Origin: Latrodectus hesperus | Taxonomy: Eukaryota > Arthropoda > Arachnida > Araneae > Theridiidae | NCBI GenBank assembly: GCA_037975125.1 | Contig: CM075862.1 | Coordinates: 11,900,125-11,964,124, forward strand | Reading direction: 5' to 3' | Length of the DNA: 64,000 nucleotides | Shown: in pieces, positions 38,201-49,734 of the stretch | Position numbering within the stretch: position 1 is the first letter of the stretch | How the letters are laid out: every line of letters starts with the position of its first letter | Made by a program: the position numbers and the translations under genes | Notes under the pieces: generated by a model | What the model was told of the DNA's origin: nothing | The model's input: only the letters and a program-made list of their open reading frames with translations | Databases searched by the model: none

Positions 38201-39650
38201 TGTTTCATAGTTTGGTTTTACGTGTATTATATCCTTTCATCTGGATCTAATTGTTGTTACATTTTTGTAATTAAAACTAATTAATTTTGTTGCGTCGAAT
38301 TCAGTCTTTAGTAGAAGAACGGCGTTGTCGTCTTCATAGCTGTGCTTTTGTTTCCTATGTTGATTCATAAAAAAAATTGACTGTGATGTTTGACTAATAT
38401 TATTTTTTTCAGTTTTAATATGAAAAAGAAATTGTCGGTATTAGTCACGGGATATTTTAATATCTTTTGTTCTTGATTTCTAGACTTACAGTTAAATACT
38501 ACATAGATTCTTGTGACCTTACTTTTGCACATTAGATCCTTGAATATTTTATATAATTTAGTATTATCACACATCATCACTCTCTTTATAATCAGAAACC
38601 TGTTATTCGAAAATGTTATTCTGCAGCTAAAAAAATTATTGAACCCATTATTCTAGGGAATATTATCTACTACTGATACTCTCTTTTTTAAAACCAATAT
38701 TTTGAAAACCTTCTGTTTGATAAATGGTAGAAGATTATTCAGTTAAAATACCCTCAGCTTTTGAATTCTTATAATTTCATTTTTAAGTCATCTACTCGAT
38801 AAAATTTCTTGATGCTAAAATTTAGAATAATATATAGAACTTATAGAAAAATAGTTTTTATATAATTATACGTCTTATATATTAAAGATAATTTTTTCTT
38901 TCTATATTATGATTATGCTTCGTAATTATCTTGTCAACTCCATTTAAATTCCAGAATTATACAATTTTTGATAGTATATAGTGAATTATAATTTATTAAA
39001 TAGAATTTAAAGTATTTTTAATAAGATATATCTCTAATTTTTGATTCCGTTAGGGTAATGATAATTTTTTAAGAGATTAGTTCCAACGAGTGTTTCATTT
39101 TTTAAGCATTCATATTTAATTCTATGATTCTTATAAAAGCTTTTTTATTAGAAAAAATATTTAAAACATACTGAATGCTTTCTATAAACTGCTCATGCTC
39201 ATTGTTTCTTGAATATAATAAATATCAGTCTAATATTTACTCACTTTTTCAATGATTTTTCAAATATCTTTAATGAAAATTTAGATGGGCTTCAAAACAT
39301 ATTGAATCTTTTGTTGTAGAAAAATTTTATTTTCATTTCATTTCTAGTTACATATAATTGTGGAGGAAGTGTGATTCATATATATTGCCCAGTTTTGAAT
39401 ACGGATAAACGTTTTTTTTATTGGATAGTATTTGCTCGAGTTATTTTTCTCCAACTAGTGTAAAAAATGGGTTTTGCTGGGGAAATACTAAATGTGTAAA
39501 GATTATTATAAGAAATAAATGTTTTGTGATGTTCAACAAATTCACATATAAAATATTTTTAAAATTTAAAACTACAAACAGAACATCATATTCAATTGTT
39601 AGCAATTTTGAAATAAGTTGAGCGTATCTGTGCTTTCAATGGATAATAGA
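35290..39650. other. AT-rich DNA, nothing recognised
   Basis: More than 4 kb with no supportable coding, RNA or transposon signal. Confidence 0.5.
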
Positions 39651-39652
39651 TA

Positions 39653-40018
39653 TACAGTAAACCCTCCTTAATATCTGAACCTCATTAAATAGAATCTCGC
39701 TTAATCCGGATTTAGATGCACATGTATGCTTATGTATGTAAATACAGCATAAATAAAAGGCGAGTTAGAGCAATAGCGCATTTTTTGTTGAAGCTGTAGT
39801 GAAAGTAAAATAATATGCTGTACGAATTATATTTATATTTTCTCTCTTATTCTGTCTTATACTTTATATCCTCTTACATTCAAAATACACTTTTTACAGG
39901 GTACAGCAGTATTTTAATAACTTGGTTCAATTTGTAGTTTATTTTGTTTAATCCGAACTTCCAATAATTCGGACGACCCGAATCCCTATAAGTTCGAATT
40001 GATGAGGTTCTACTGTGT
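39653..40018. mobile_element. Pogo-like MITE
   Basis: The left end TACAGTAAACCCTCCTTAAT and the right end (GATGAGGTTCTACTGTGTA) are inverted versions of each other, with internal subterminal TAATCCGGA / CCGAATTATT-type repeats. It is about 366 bp with no coding potential. A similar right end alone is at 42885-42960. Confidence 0.6.
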
Positions 40019-40065
40019 ATATATAAATTAAAGATTTATTTAGTTTTTTTTAATATTACAGTTAT

Positions 40066-40068
<3 letters not shown>

Positions 40069-40155
<87 letters not shown>
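40069..40155. repeat. (TA)n microsatellite
   Basis: About 87 bp of TA repeat between the pogo-like MITE and a perfect hairpin. Confidence 0.95.
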
Positions 40156-40157
<2 letters not shown>

Positions 40158-40171
40158 TATGTATAGTATAG

Positions 40172-40223
40172 CATTAGGAATTTTATTAAGTATATGTATA
40201 GATACTTAATAAAATTCCTAATG
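40172..40223. repeat. Perfect 22-bp hairpin
   Basis: CATTAGGAATTTTATTAAGTAT at 40172-40193 is the exact inverse of 40202-40223, with an 8-nt loop. It is AT-rich, next to a TA microsatellite, and of unknown function. Confidence 0.75.
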
Positions 40224-40229
40224 AAATGC

Positions 40230-41910
40230 TTAAGTAAATTAAGGGCATCTTAAATAAAATGGTTTTATAAATACTAGAAATTTATGATTTTCTTGCTAGG
40301 AAATAAGAAAATGATTTTCAGACAAATTTTACCACAAGAATTCTTTAAATATGAACTAATTAGTTAAATGTGGAGAAAAAAATGTGGATAGGGATTTAAT
40401 TAATCTGAAAAGGTTAACATTTGTTTGAGTTAACATTTAAGTTAAAAAGACTAACATTTGAATATTCAATCACTGAAAACTATATTTGAGTTTAAAGTAA
40501 ACAAAATTATGCCTGAAAAATAATGAAGTTATTTTTTTACTATTTTTCAAACAAATTTTTCTTATTTGAATTATAATTACATTTGTAAACTCGTTCTAAA
40601 ATGACGCATATTTAATTTTCGATTCTCCTTCTTTGTAAATGACTTAAACTTTTTTTTGTTTTGATTTTTCGAGTTAAAAACTCGATAAAAAATACAGTTA
40701 ATAATAGAGTTTATTAATACTAATGTTTTTCTTTTTAATTTATTTCGTAACGTTATTTCGTATTCGTTATTGTAACACAATATCATCTTTAAAATTTTGT
40801 TGGCGCTTCTTAAATAACCTCAAAATGTAGTTTCATAACCTCTATATAAATATATTTTTTTATTATAAATTATAGTATTATATAATCTTTGTTTATTAAA
40901 ATTTTTACTTCGGAATAATAATATTTGGAAAAGAACAATTTCATAAAAAATAAATGAATACCTTAAAATGTAATAGGGAAAAGCTATTTTTGAACAGAAT
41001 ATAATACCTTGATTCTTCCTCTGTTTTAGGTTCATTAGCAGTCTGGCAATCATACATCTAATATACCTATAAAATAAAAATTCTGTTTTTATGCAAATGA
41101 TAATCATGTTTAAATACAGTAAGCCTACAAAGATTACAATGTTACAGAAATGATCAGATAGATGTAGATTAATAATTCTGTGCACTGAATTTGTTCATCT
41201 ACGATGAATTTTCCGAACCTTATTTAGATTCTCACAGTTAAAATAATATACAATGCTTTTATGATAAAAGATGACACAAGTTTCCACTTTATTGCAATTT
41301 TTTTTTAGATTCCTAATTTATAACACTTTCATAATGAAAGAAAATAAGGTTTTTTGTTTCAAATTAGTTTTAATCGTTTAGTTTTTTTTCCAAGTTTTTT
41401 GGTTTCTTAGTAATGACGAATTCTTCACAGGACTTAATTATTTCCCTTTGGATTTTCCCTAACTTTTTGTCTTCCTGTGATTGCAAAATTTTTGTTTTCA
41501 TAGATCAAAGTTGAACACATAATTCTTACAAACTGACTCTGAAGATATTCTGGTGATGAAAATTTCTCGTAATGATTTATTTTTTATATGTAATTCGTGA
41601 TAATACGTTTATTTCTCGTCCTTATCATCGCTGTAAAAATATCTGATGAAAATGCAGTTGAACTTTACTAATCCAGACTAATAGGAAATGCAGGTAATCC
41701 CTATTAATGAAAGTACGGTTTAATTAAAATAACCTATAAATTGAGTCAATTTACAATAACAAATTACTGTAAGCAGTAAAGATTGTATTTTGAATTGAAG
41801 AGAATGGAAAATAAAACTCCATTAAGTATAGTATGTGCGTACATTATTTTACATACAAAAAACGTCAGAGGTGAAAAATTAAGCATGTTTCACCAGGCTC
41901 ATCTTCATTA
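40230..41910. other. AT-rich DNA, nothing recognised
   Basis: A 121-codon minus-strand frame at 40820-41185 is AT-driven and matches nothing I recognise. Confidence 0.5.
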
Positions 41911-41914
41911 ACCA

Positions 41915-42292
41915 CGCTCACTATGGTAGCCTCGTAGTTTTAGCATCGGCCTTCCGTCCAGTAGGGTGGGGTTCGTTTTCCAAATGCTGCCCAAAGACCC
42001 ACCGAGTACATGCGATATACGTGCTCGTTAAATCTGGGGAATCGAAAGTCCTGTGGTCGGTCGTTGAGCTGCTATCATGAGTGTAATAGTCTGGAGAAAA
42101 TTTCCTCCCCCTCCAGATAAATGTTAAAATTGAGGGTGTGGATCCCCTGGTGGTGCCATCTATCGGAGAAGTTTAGAGCAATGTCATATTTTCACCTTCG
42201 TGGTGCTCTGGTTAAACGAAAGGCGCACCTTTCTGACTTAATTTTGCAGAGCTAACGGCATAGCTTGTCCAAGTGTCATAAGTAACAACACT
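41915..42292 (+). repeat. tRNA-derived SINE, family C, copy 2
   Basis: The head reads GGTAGCCTCGTAGTTTTAGC (A-box) and GGGGTTCGTTTTCC (B-box region). The body contains TGGTGGTGCCATCTATCGGA and the end is TTGTCCAAGTGTCATAAGTAACAAC. It is the best-preserved head of the three copies and shows the tRNA origin most clearly. Confidence 0.8.
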
Positions 42293-42549
42293 GGTTGGAA
42301 GCAATGGCGGATATTTCGTCGCCTTCCTTTATTCTTGAAGAATTGATTAACGGAGATATCTCAAATGTTGGTGATATTAGGTTCCAGGTATGACTTCAGT
42401 GTTTAACGTATTTTATCACAAAATTTAAGTGGTATTTAATCTCACTAAGTTTTGGTTTTGGGTTGTCGTCTGTTTCATCATTATCGTCTATATCACCTTC
42501 AGAACTTTCTGCTGCAGCCACACTGAGAAATTTCCTTCACTATTAAAAT

Positions 42550-42800
42550 ATGATGACCTTGCAGCCAGGTGGAGTCTTCGTGATTTTGGAGCATGGATCA
42601 AGCAGAATACCCCCAATACTTGGCCTGCCGCCCTCAAAGATACCATTTCACTTGGAGGACATTGCAATCACGCCTAGTTTTAACATGCCACAGCCGCCAT
42701 TAGCAAACACGACGGATCTTCGGTTAAGCCGGGATTCGAACTCACTACCTTTCGATCATGAGAAGGACGCCCTGTCCAACCGGGCCACCGCAGCCTTTTA
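42550..42800 (-). repeat. tRNA-derived SINE, family B, copy 1
   Basis: On the minus strand: GGCTGCGGTGGCCCGGTTGG head, B-box GTGAGTTCGAATCCCGG, then a body with GATCCGTCGTGTTTGC and GTCCTCCAAGTGAAATGGTA. A second copy is at 61165-61420 (+). The overlapping 145-codon + strand frame is not a gene. Confidence 0.75.
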
Positions 42801-42869
42801 CGTTTTTCAGTGTCACATCAGTTTCCCCGTCTTCGTTTGGGGTGATGAGAAAAAAATCTTCAGCATATA

Positions 42870-42962
42870 TACACAGAGACACGTATGTACATCTAAATGG
42901 CTGCCCGGATTAAGCGAAGTCCGGTTTAAAAGTGTTCGGATTAATGAAGTTTACTGTATTTT
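42870..42962. mobile_element. Solo terminal end of a pogo-like element
   Basis: CCCGGATTAAGCGAAGTCCGG...CGGATTAATGAAGTTTACTGTA resembles the right end of the MITE at 39653. No partner end was found. Confidence 0.4.
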
Positions 42963-43299
42963 CAAAAAGGGCTTTTTTCTTAAATAATGAAATAAGTTTC
43001 TTTTTCTTAAAAGAATGCATTTTATGCAGATACGTATTAAACTTCTGTCATTTTTCATTTTTATCTAAAATGTCTGAATGAAACTCAGAATTCCCAAAGA
43101 GTATATAATCTTGAAATTCTAAGTATGGTTGTTAAAATGCCTAAATGCGCATAATGATCAACTTTTGTTTTGCTGATTATTTATTCACAAGTATTTAAAA
43201 AAATATTTAATAAAAAAGAGAAAACTATGAGAGAAAATATTTTCAGAATTACTGTAGGAGAATTCAGGTACAGAACTGGTTTGGCTTGTTTTGACACAT

Positions 43300-43400
43300 C
43301 GTAGAACCGAGGTAGCTGAATGCTTGCTTTCAGTTCAACAGTTCGAAGGTTCGAATCCTTTGACACTGCGTAGTGAAGAGCTTAACGATCGAAGACCGTT
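43300..43400 (+). repeat. tRNA-like SINE head, family E
   Basis: The A-box-like GGTAGCTGAATGC and B-box GGTTCGAATCC are at tRNA-like spacing, but the ends do not pair as a tRNA acceptor stem, so it is not called a tRNA gene. Confidence 0.45.
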
Positions 43401-43559
43401 TGGTTTTCATATCCATTGCATAAATTGCTTTCTGGGAAGACTGTTCATAGATAATGGACCATATTCAAGAGTATTGACAGGTAAGAAACCAGCAAAAGAT
43501 TTCCAAGTAATCACCCTGGCTGTCGTGCATGCAGTAGGCAGAAACACAAATTCATCTCC

Positions 43560-43640
43560 CATTGTTCAACAGAGGGTAGAATCGAACAAGAGACCTTAAA
43601 AACTGAAGAGTGCTATCCTACCATTAGGCCACGATGAGTC
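43560..43640 (-). repeat. tRNA-like repeat, family F
   Basis: The minus strand reads CGTGGCCTAATGGTAGGATAG (A-box) and TTGTTCGATTCTACCC (B-box). No acceptor-stem pairing is seen. Confidence 0.45.
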
Positions 43641-43739
43641 CAGTTTGTTTGTAACTCAATAATTCATTTCTGTCACACAAAAGCTGATTAAACTGATATC
43701 TACTACTTAAACTGGATCCCGAATTTCTAAAAATAGCCA

Positions 43740-43820
43740 TTTTAGTAGTAGGAATCGAATCCATGAGCAGCTAAGCATAATCCCAAAGTGCAATTGCCTT
43801 ACTTCGGTTCATGCAGGGGA
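43740..43820 (-). repeat. tRNA-like repeat, family G
   Basis: The minus strand has GGATTCGATTCCTAC (B-box) and an upstream A-box-like GAAGTAAGGCAATTGC. It is the third tRNA-like head within 520 bp. Confidence 0.35.
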
Positions 43821-44206
43821 AAGATGCGTTTTAATATTCAAGCACTATCCAGTGTTCTAATTAGCTTTCAACGCCAAATTTCTACTCAGCTTAAATTTGG
43901 AAAAAGCGTAGAGAATGAAGAAACGCTAAAAAAATTTCTTAAATCCCCTAAATCTTAACTATGTAGTTTCCTTTTATAATGTCGTCTACAGAAAAAAAAA
44001 TGTTAATCTTTGTACTAAAAAATTTTAAATGAATTTGATTACATTTTTAAAACGCGCTAGTATTTAGAATAATATTGCGAATATTAATAACGATTTCACT
44101 GAAAATAATTTATGAAGTATTTGCATCATTCTAAATGATGTTTGCATGTATAATAAATTTTATCTCAGTTTTTGGAATAAACATAAAAATTATATAAATA
44201 TATAAT

Positions 44207-44342
<136 letters not shown>

Positions 44343-44754
44343 TGTATGTATATAACTACATAACGGGAAAATCTCAATAAAAAGTAAATAAAAATCCAAG
44401 GAAATGAAATTGATAGCATTTATAGCAATAATTATCGTAGTCAATTGAAATTAGATAGGAAAAATATGATTATTCTTAGATTTCCAATAAGAATTAGTAA
44501 AATAATGATCTTAAATGAAATGCAATAAGGTGAAATTCTCTTTTCCCTTCATCTGGCAACAAGAAACAAATCTCTGTGAACTTTTGACTGGAAAAGTATG
44601 CATCATTTTAGAACAAAGGTAATATTTCATCACACTGCTTTATTTTTGCTCATTTGTGAATGGAAAGTGAACACTTATTTGCAGAAAGAGGGAGAATTAG
44701 AAAGGAAAATGTGATAATAAAACCCTAACTTCCATTATCTCCGTTCCATAGCCA

Positions 44755-44790
44755 TATAAAGTATGGAATAAAATCTTTTTCTTTGTTTCA
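44755..44790 (+). promoter_or_regulatory. Tentative core promoter of the PAN-domain gene
   Basis: TATAAA at 44755-44760 is followed 30 bp downstream by TCATATT (44788-44794), which fits an arthropod initiator (TCAKTY-like) with its A at 44790. A GC-rich segment follows immediately. The spacing is right, but in such AT-rich DNA a TATAAA alone is weak evidence. Confidence 0.3.
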
Positions 44791-44985
44791 TATTCGGCGC
44801 TCTTTTTTTCAGACGATCAGCGACCTTCGAACACGAAAGCAAGTACTTGAAATCCGGAAGTGACCCGCGCGAGAGATTTTATCCGGGCCCAACAGATTTT
44901 AGAAAGCCGGACCTTGGTGTCATTGTGGCCATTGTGCTAGGACAAAGAGCACGCACACTGCGTTTGTACCGAAAAATGGTTCAGG
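44790..44985 (+). other. Tentative non-coding first exon
   Basis: A sharply GC-richer block (with GAAATCCGGAAGTGACCCGC and GAAAGCCGGACCTTGG segments) ends at a donor-like CAG|GTAGAA (44983-44991). A pyrimidine tract CTTTTTTTCAG ends at 44814, so it could instead be an internal exon from about 44815. No long frame crosses it, so it would be 5' UTR. The link to the downstream gene is inference from position and strand. Confidence 0.35.
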
Positions 44986-45260
44986 TAGAAATGTCAAGGT
45001 AGATTTAGACGACAATTCGTTTTACTGCTCTGTTTGTGTCACCCAAAAGACTGCTGAACGCTAGTCCATCCACTTGCAATTTCGTTAGCGAATTCTTTTG
45101 GAATTGGAAAGGTATTTAGTTCCAAACTAGAAATATTGTTTTTTTGGAAATGTTTTTTGGTAATTCACAATTCCATTCTTTTTTTCTTAACTTTTTGACA
45201 TATAATTCTTTGGACTATTGGGATGACAATATGATTCCAAAAATATGCAAAGGTTATAAA

Positions 45261-45450
45261 GATACTGATGATGTATTAACGGCAAAAAATACAGATAATA
45301 CGCCATTTTAATGCCAAAAATGTATGTATACCAATGCTATGTAAGCGCCAAGAATATACAGATACTAATACCCTGTTAGCATCAATAATTTGCAGATGCC
45401 AACGTCATATTACCACCAAGAATATAAAAATACTAGCGCCAAGTATTAAA
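45261..45450 (+). repeat. Degenerate 34-bp minisatellite
   Basis: Five to six imperfect units of about 34 bp, approximating GATACTAATGCCATGTTA followed by GCGCCAAGAATATACA. Units begin near 45261, 45295, 45328, 45362 and 45396, with a partial unit after that. Confidence 0.65.
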
Positions 45451-46404
45451 TACTCATAATATTCTAATTTCTATTAAAAACCAACGATGAATAGTGGTTT
45501 CTTGATCGCATGTTTTTCTCAAGCTGCTGAATTTGTGCAAAACTTAATGTGTGATAGGTGCATAATGTGTGTCTTGAACATTATTGCAAAGTCTTTAATA
45601 TAATTTCAGATTTTTGTTTTGGCCATAATCTTCCAGTAAAAGCTATTTGAAAAATTTCTTATTTTCAAACTTTTAAGCGTTTTGCCAGTAGCTGAAACGG
45701 GTTTACACAGTATATCATGTATCCCATTTGTATGAATTTTGTATGCCATCGCGTTCGAATTACAGAATGAAGTTTGAAGTTGGTATAGAATACTATATGT
45801 ATTCTATACCAGTTTGAGACTAATAATGGTATCTTCAAACTGTAATTTTGTAACTAGTTGGTCATCTAAACAGATATTTTCTAACCAATAAAGGAATATT
45901 GGTGAACATTTATAGGACAATGAACAGAATGTGACCCATAAATGAAAACTGAGATGAGTCCCTTTTTTAACATGTTCTTTACATGCAATGAAGATAAATT
46001 AAACTGAAAAATAAACTAATCATCATTTTAAAAAATAATTTAAAATTAATTAACATATCAGAAAGCCCTTTAGTATGAAATATATTGCAGTTTTTCATTT
46101 TCTAATAACTCTTATCAGAACACAGAGATAATACAAAAAAGGGAGATTAAATAATTCGCGCGCGTACAAAATTATTCATTCAATAAATTACCAAAAATAA
46201 ATGTTATTTTTTTTCCAAATTTATATTTATCATAGAATTTGTATTTCAAAACAATTTGAATTTTTTTTAAGATTGTAAATGAAATATTGCTCACACTTTT
46301 CTTACTTTCAATAACAAAATAATTTATAATGTCACTTATTGAAGGATTTTGTACAAATAAATAATCAGTCACTATAATTTAACAAATTTTATTCATATAA
46401 AACT

Positions 46405-46577
<173 letters not shown>

Positions 46578-47386
46578 TATGAAATTAAAAACACTCCAGG
46601 ATAAATTATAAATCTTTATAAAAATTTCTATAATTTTTAACTTTTTTAATTTTATTTTGAAAACTGATATTTTTATCAGCATTTCTGCCTATGGAAGTGT
46701 AATTTGATGAAACATTAAAAAATACTTTTATTAATATAGTTAATTGACAAATCTTTTATCAATAATTAAACATTAAAATCGCATATAAATATGTATTTTG
46801 ATGTTTCGTAAGATGAATTAATGTTCAATTAAATAAAATTAAATTAATGAATAAATATATTAATGAAAAAATACAATAGTCTAAATCTTAAATGCTTATG
46901 ATAAATAATTTCTAGATTCATACATGCTTCCGATTCAGGTTTTCTGATTTCAATTTCTGTGAATGATTGCTTGTAGAAATTAAATTACAAAATACGATAT
47001 AAAATTTGATAAATTGATAATGAGGCTTTTGATTGTTATAAATGTTTACAATAGAAGTTTCAGCCGAGAATTTCAGTAAAGTACAACTGAAGATGAAATT
47101 GATCTTGCTTTTATAAGATTGTAGCTTGAATCGGATAATTGAGGATTTTAGAACTCCTTTGTAATACTAATGGAATGTTTATGAAACTATGTTACTTCTT
47201 CTTTCAATAAATTTGTAAATTATACATTCTATATATGAAATGTATTACCACATTTTGGTATATATTAATACTAATATCATTTAAATAGAAAATAATATGA
47301 ATATCTAACATATAAATGGGGAAAAGTATTGAGGACTGCTATAACATAATTCTGCTCATTGATATTCTTGTACTAAGAGAATCACA

Positions 47387-47687
47387 TTGACAAAATTATT
47401 TTCAAGTTTCTTGAATATTAGCCCAGGGTTAACACCAAAAATATTAAAGTAAATAATATTCTCTATTTATATTGGTATAAAAATCGGTGAAATCAATTTA
47501 TTAATTAATTGTGATTAACTAATTAATAAAATGATATGTATATTCTATTAATTAAAAATTAACCACAATTAATTAATAGATTGGTTATACTGATTTGTAT
47601 GACAATATAGATAGAAAATATTTACTTTAATATCTTTGGTGTAACCGTGGGCTAACATTCAAAACACTTGGAAAAAGTTTTGTCAAA
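47387..47687. mobile_element. Foldback (inverted-repeat) element
   Basis: The left arm (47387 to about 47528) and right arm (about 47548 to 47687) are inverted copies with scattered differences. For example TTAGCCCAGGGTTAACACC at 47418 mirrors GGTGTAACCGTGGGCTAA, and ATATTAAAGTAAAT mirrors ATTTACTTTAATAT. Arms are about 140 bp with a short centre. There is no coding potential and no clear target duplication. Confidence 0.65.
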
Positions 47688-48879
47688 GAGTGCTATGACA
47701 AATCTTAGACTTCAAAACAGATAATGATTCCTTAACACAACACTGTTTTTTTATTGATTTTTCCAATAAAGTCATATATAACAACATATTTTTGGTCTGC
47801 CAAACTATGAAAATAGAGCGAAACTATCAATTTTGCTCCATGGATTAAACAGCAATGAACTCCCCTTTCCTATTTTAACTATTTTAAGAATAAATTTGTC
47901 TAATTTGTAAACTATATATATATATATACATCGATTGATAATAATATATCGATATATATCAAATTAGTCAGCAATTTTGCAATACTAATGTAGCAAGTAA
48001 TTAATAAAAAATAAAATCTGTTCAGCCTGTTTTTCTAATCTTTTTTTTCTTTGTTTGATAAAATGTTTTTAATCTTTACTTGTTTATTAAAATTAAACGT
48101 TTACCAAAATTTACCCTGCTTTCTAAATTTAACTATATAATAATTGTTACAAAATAATAAAATTAATATAATCAGCAAATACAAAAATTAGAATGATTAG
48201 TTCTGATAATAAATATTTTATTTACTGTAAATTTCCCTTTATTTTTAATAATTAATTTTTGTGTTTGACTTTATAATATATGAAATACTTTGTACCAAAA
48301 AAATATTTAAAAAATGGCTTTAGCTCTCATATGCTAATATTAAATTAGTACTGCAATTTACTTGTTTATTCCATAAAACAATGTATTCTTTTAACTCTGA
48401 AGCTGTAAATTACAATTTACAGTACAGAAAAGCGTACCATTGTAAATGAGAGAATACTCAAAACAAATATTTGTATAAATATCATTGTGTAAATAACATT
48501 GTATAAATCCTACATAATAATTCCTATAATAGTGATTGATCTTCTGGTCTTTTTTTCAAAAATTTATAATAACATAAAACATATTTCCCATAAATATGAA
48601 TAATATGTGCCAAAAAACTAACAATTTTAATGAAAAATTGTTTAATCATGCTAAATCGCTTATTATTGATGCGTTATTAAAGATATACATATGATATTAA
48701 ATTTAAACTAAATTGAAATAATTGAATAATTTCTTTGTGAAGTACAACCTGTTTACTAAAATATTGAGTTTTCGAATTAATTAATAAATTATACATAAAA
48801 GATAAATTATTAACTTTTTAAACGTAAAATCTTAAGAAAACTTTTCGATGGAGTCCAAGAGAATTGTAGCCGGAGATCC

Positions 48880-49190
48880 TTGTTTAATTTTGAAACCTGT
48901 ACCGATATTGTTAAAGCCATAAAATGCAATAGACTACGATGACTAGGGCATTTGTTCCGATCTGATGGCTTAAAAATATAAAAATGCTCACTTTTACTAA
49001 TACCATGAGAAACAGAAGACGAGGAAGATTATCAGTTAGGTGGCTTTAACCAATTAAGTATTAAAGCCCTTTGACTTTAATCTGATCAATAATGGGAAAC
49101 TGGAGGAGCCTCGCAATGGATAGGACCAGATGGTAATGACTATTAGGGACAGCCTTGGCCTGTAACAGGTTGTAGTGCCTTTGAAGATGA
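48880..49190 (+). pseudogene. C-terminal scrap of a non-LTR reverse transcriptase
   Basis: The + strand reads TDIVKAIKCNRLR, then GHLFRSDG after a shift, then RNRRRGRLSVRW-like text and a NW...W terminus. This is the standard C-terminal block order (I...RL.W.GH..R......GR...RW) of arthropod LINE proteins. It is heavily decayed. Confidence 0.5.
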
Positions 49191-49639
49191 AATTTTCGAG
49201 TACTTTATAATAATTTACTTATCCATGCACTGAAGTCAATAGCTGGTCTAGAACTGAAGTCTTAGCGAATTCTTAAGACCTTTTTTGTACTTTGAGCAAT
49301 CTCGTAGCCACTTCTTCTATAAAAGTTTCAGTACTAAGTAAAGCAGACTTCCTATCACGATGAGGCTCACATCTATGCTGAAGATGGACAATTTTAACAA
49401 CTTGTTAAATAAAATGGTTTTTGGTTATAATTTTTTGCCTCGAATTCTTTGAGTGTGTGCAACACAACTGCAAATTGCTTCTCCTTTAAGTTGTAAATCA
49501 ATGGATTCAAAATGAATGATATATATACTTACGAACTACTCATGTATACATCTTACGAATTTATATACTTACATACTACTCATCAGTCCATGTGAATCGG
49601 ATTTTAAAATTTTCTCGTGAGATTCCTTTTATATCTTAT

Positions 49640-49709
49640 GGTTACTTTTCTCCAGAAGTAACTGCTACTTTGAAAATAAAGTGGCAGTTACTTCTGGAAA
49701 AAAATAACC
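49640..49709. repeat. Long near-perfect hairpin
   Basis: Two 32-nt arms (49640-49671 and 49678-49709) pair at 29 of 32 positions with a 6-nt loop. The core AGAAGTAACTGC is fully paired. It sits between AT-rich sequence and the left end of the mariner and belongs to neither. The size is in the range of a microRNA precursor, but it could be a tiny inverted-repeat element. Confidence 0.65.
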
Positions 49710-49734
49710 AATTATATTTTGTTAATAGTCAAAC

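Noticed and set aside
40820..41185. 121-codon minus-strand frame
   Set aside because: Composition is driven by AT content, with no domain, splice or family evidence.
42550..42987. 145-codon + strand frame
   Set aside because: It covers an antisense SINE and a pogo-like terminal fragment.
43300..43400. Functional tRNA gene
   Set aside because: A- and B-box-like motifs are present but no acceptor stem or clean cloverleaf can be formed. It is better explained as a SINE head.
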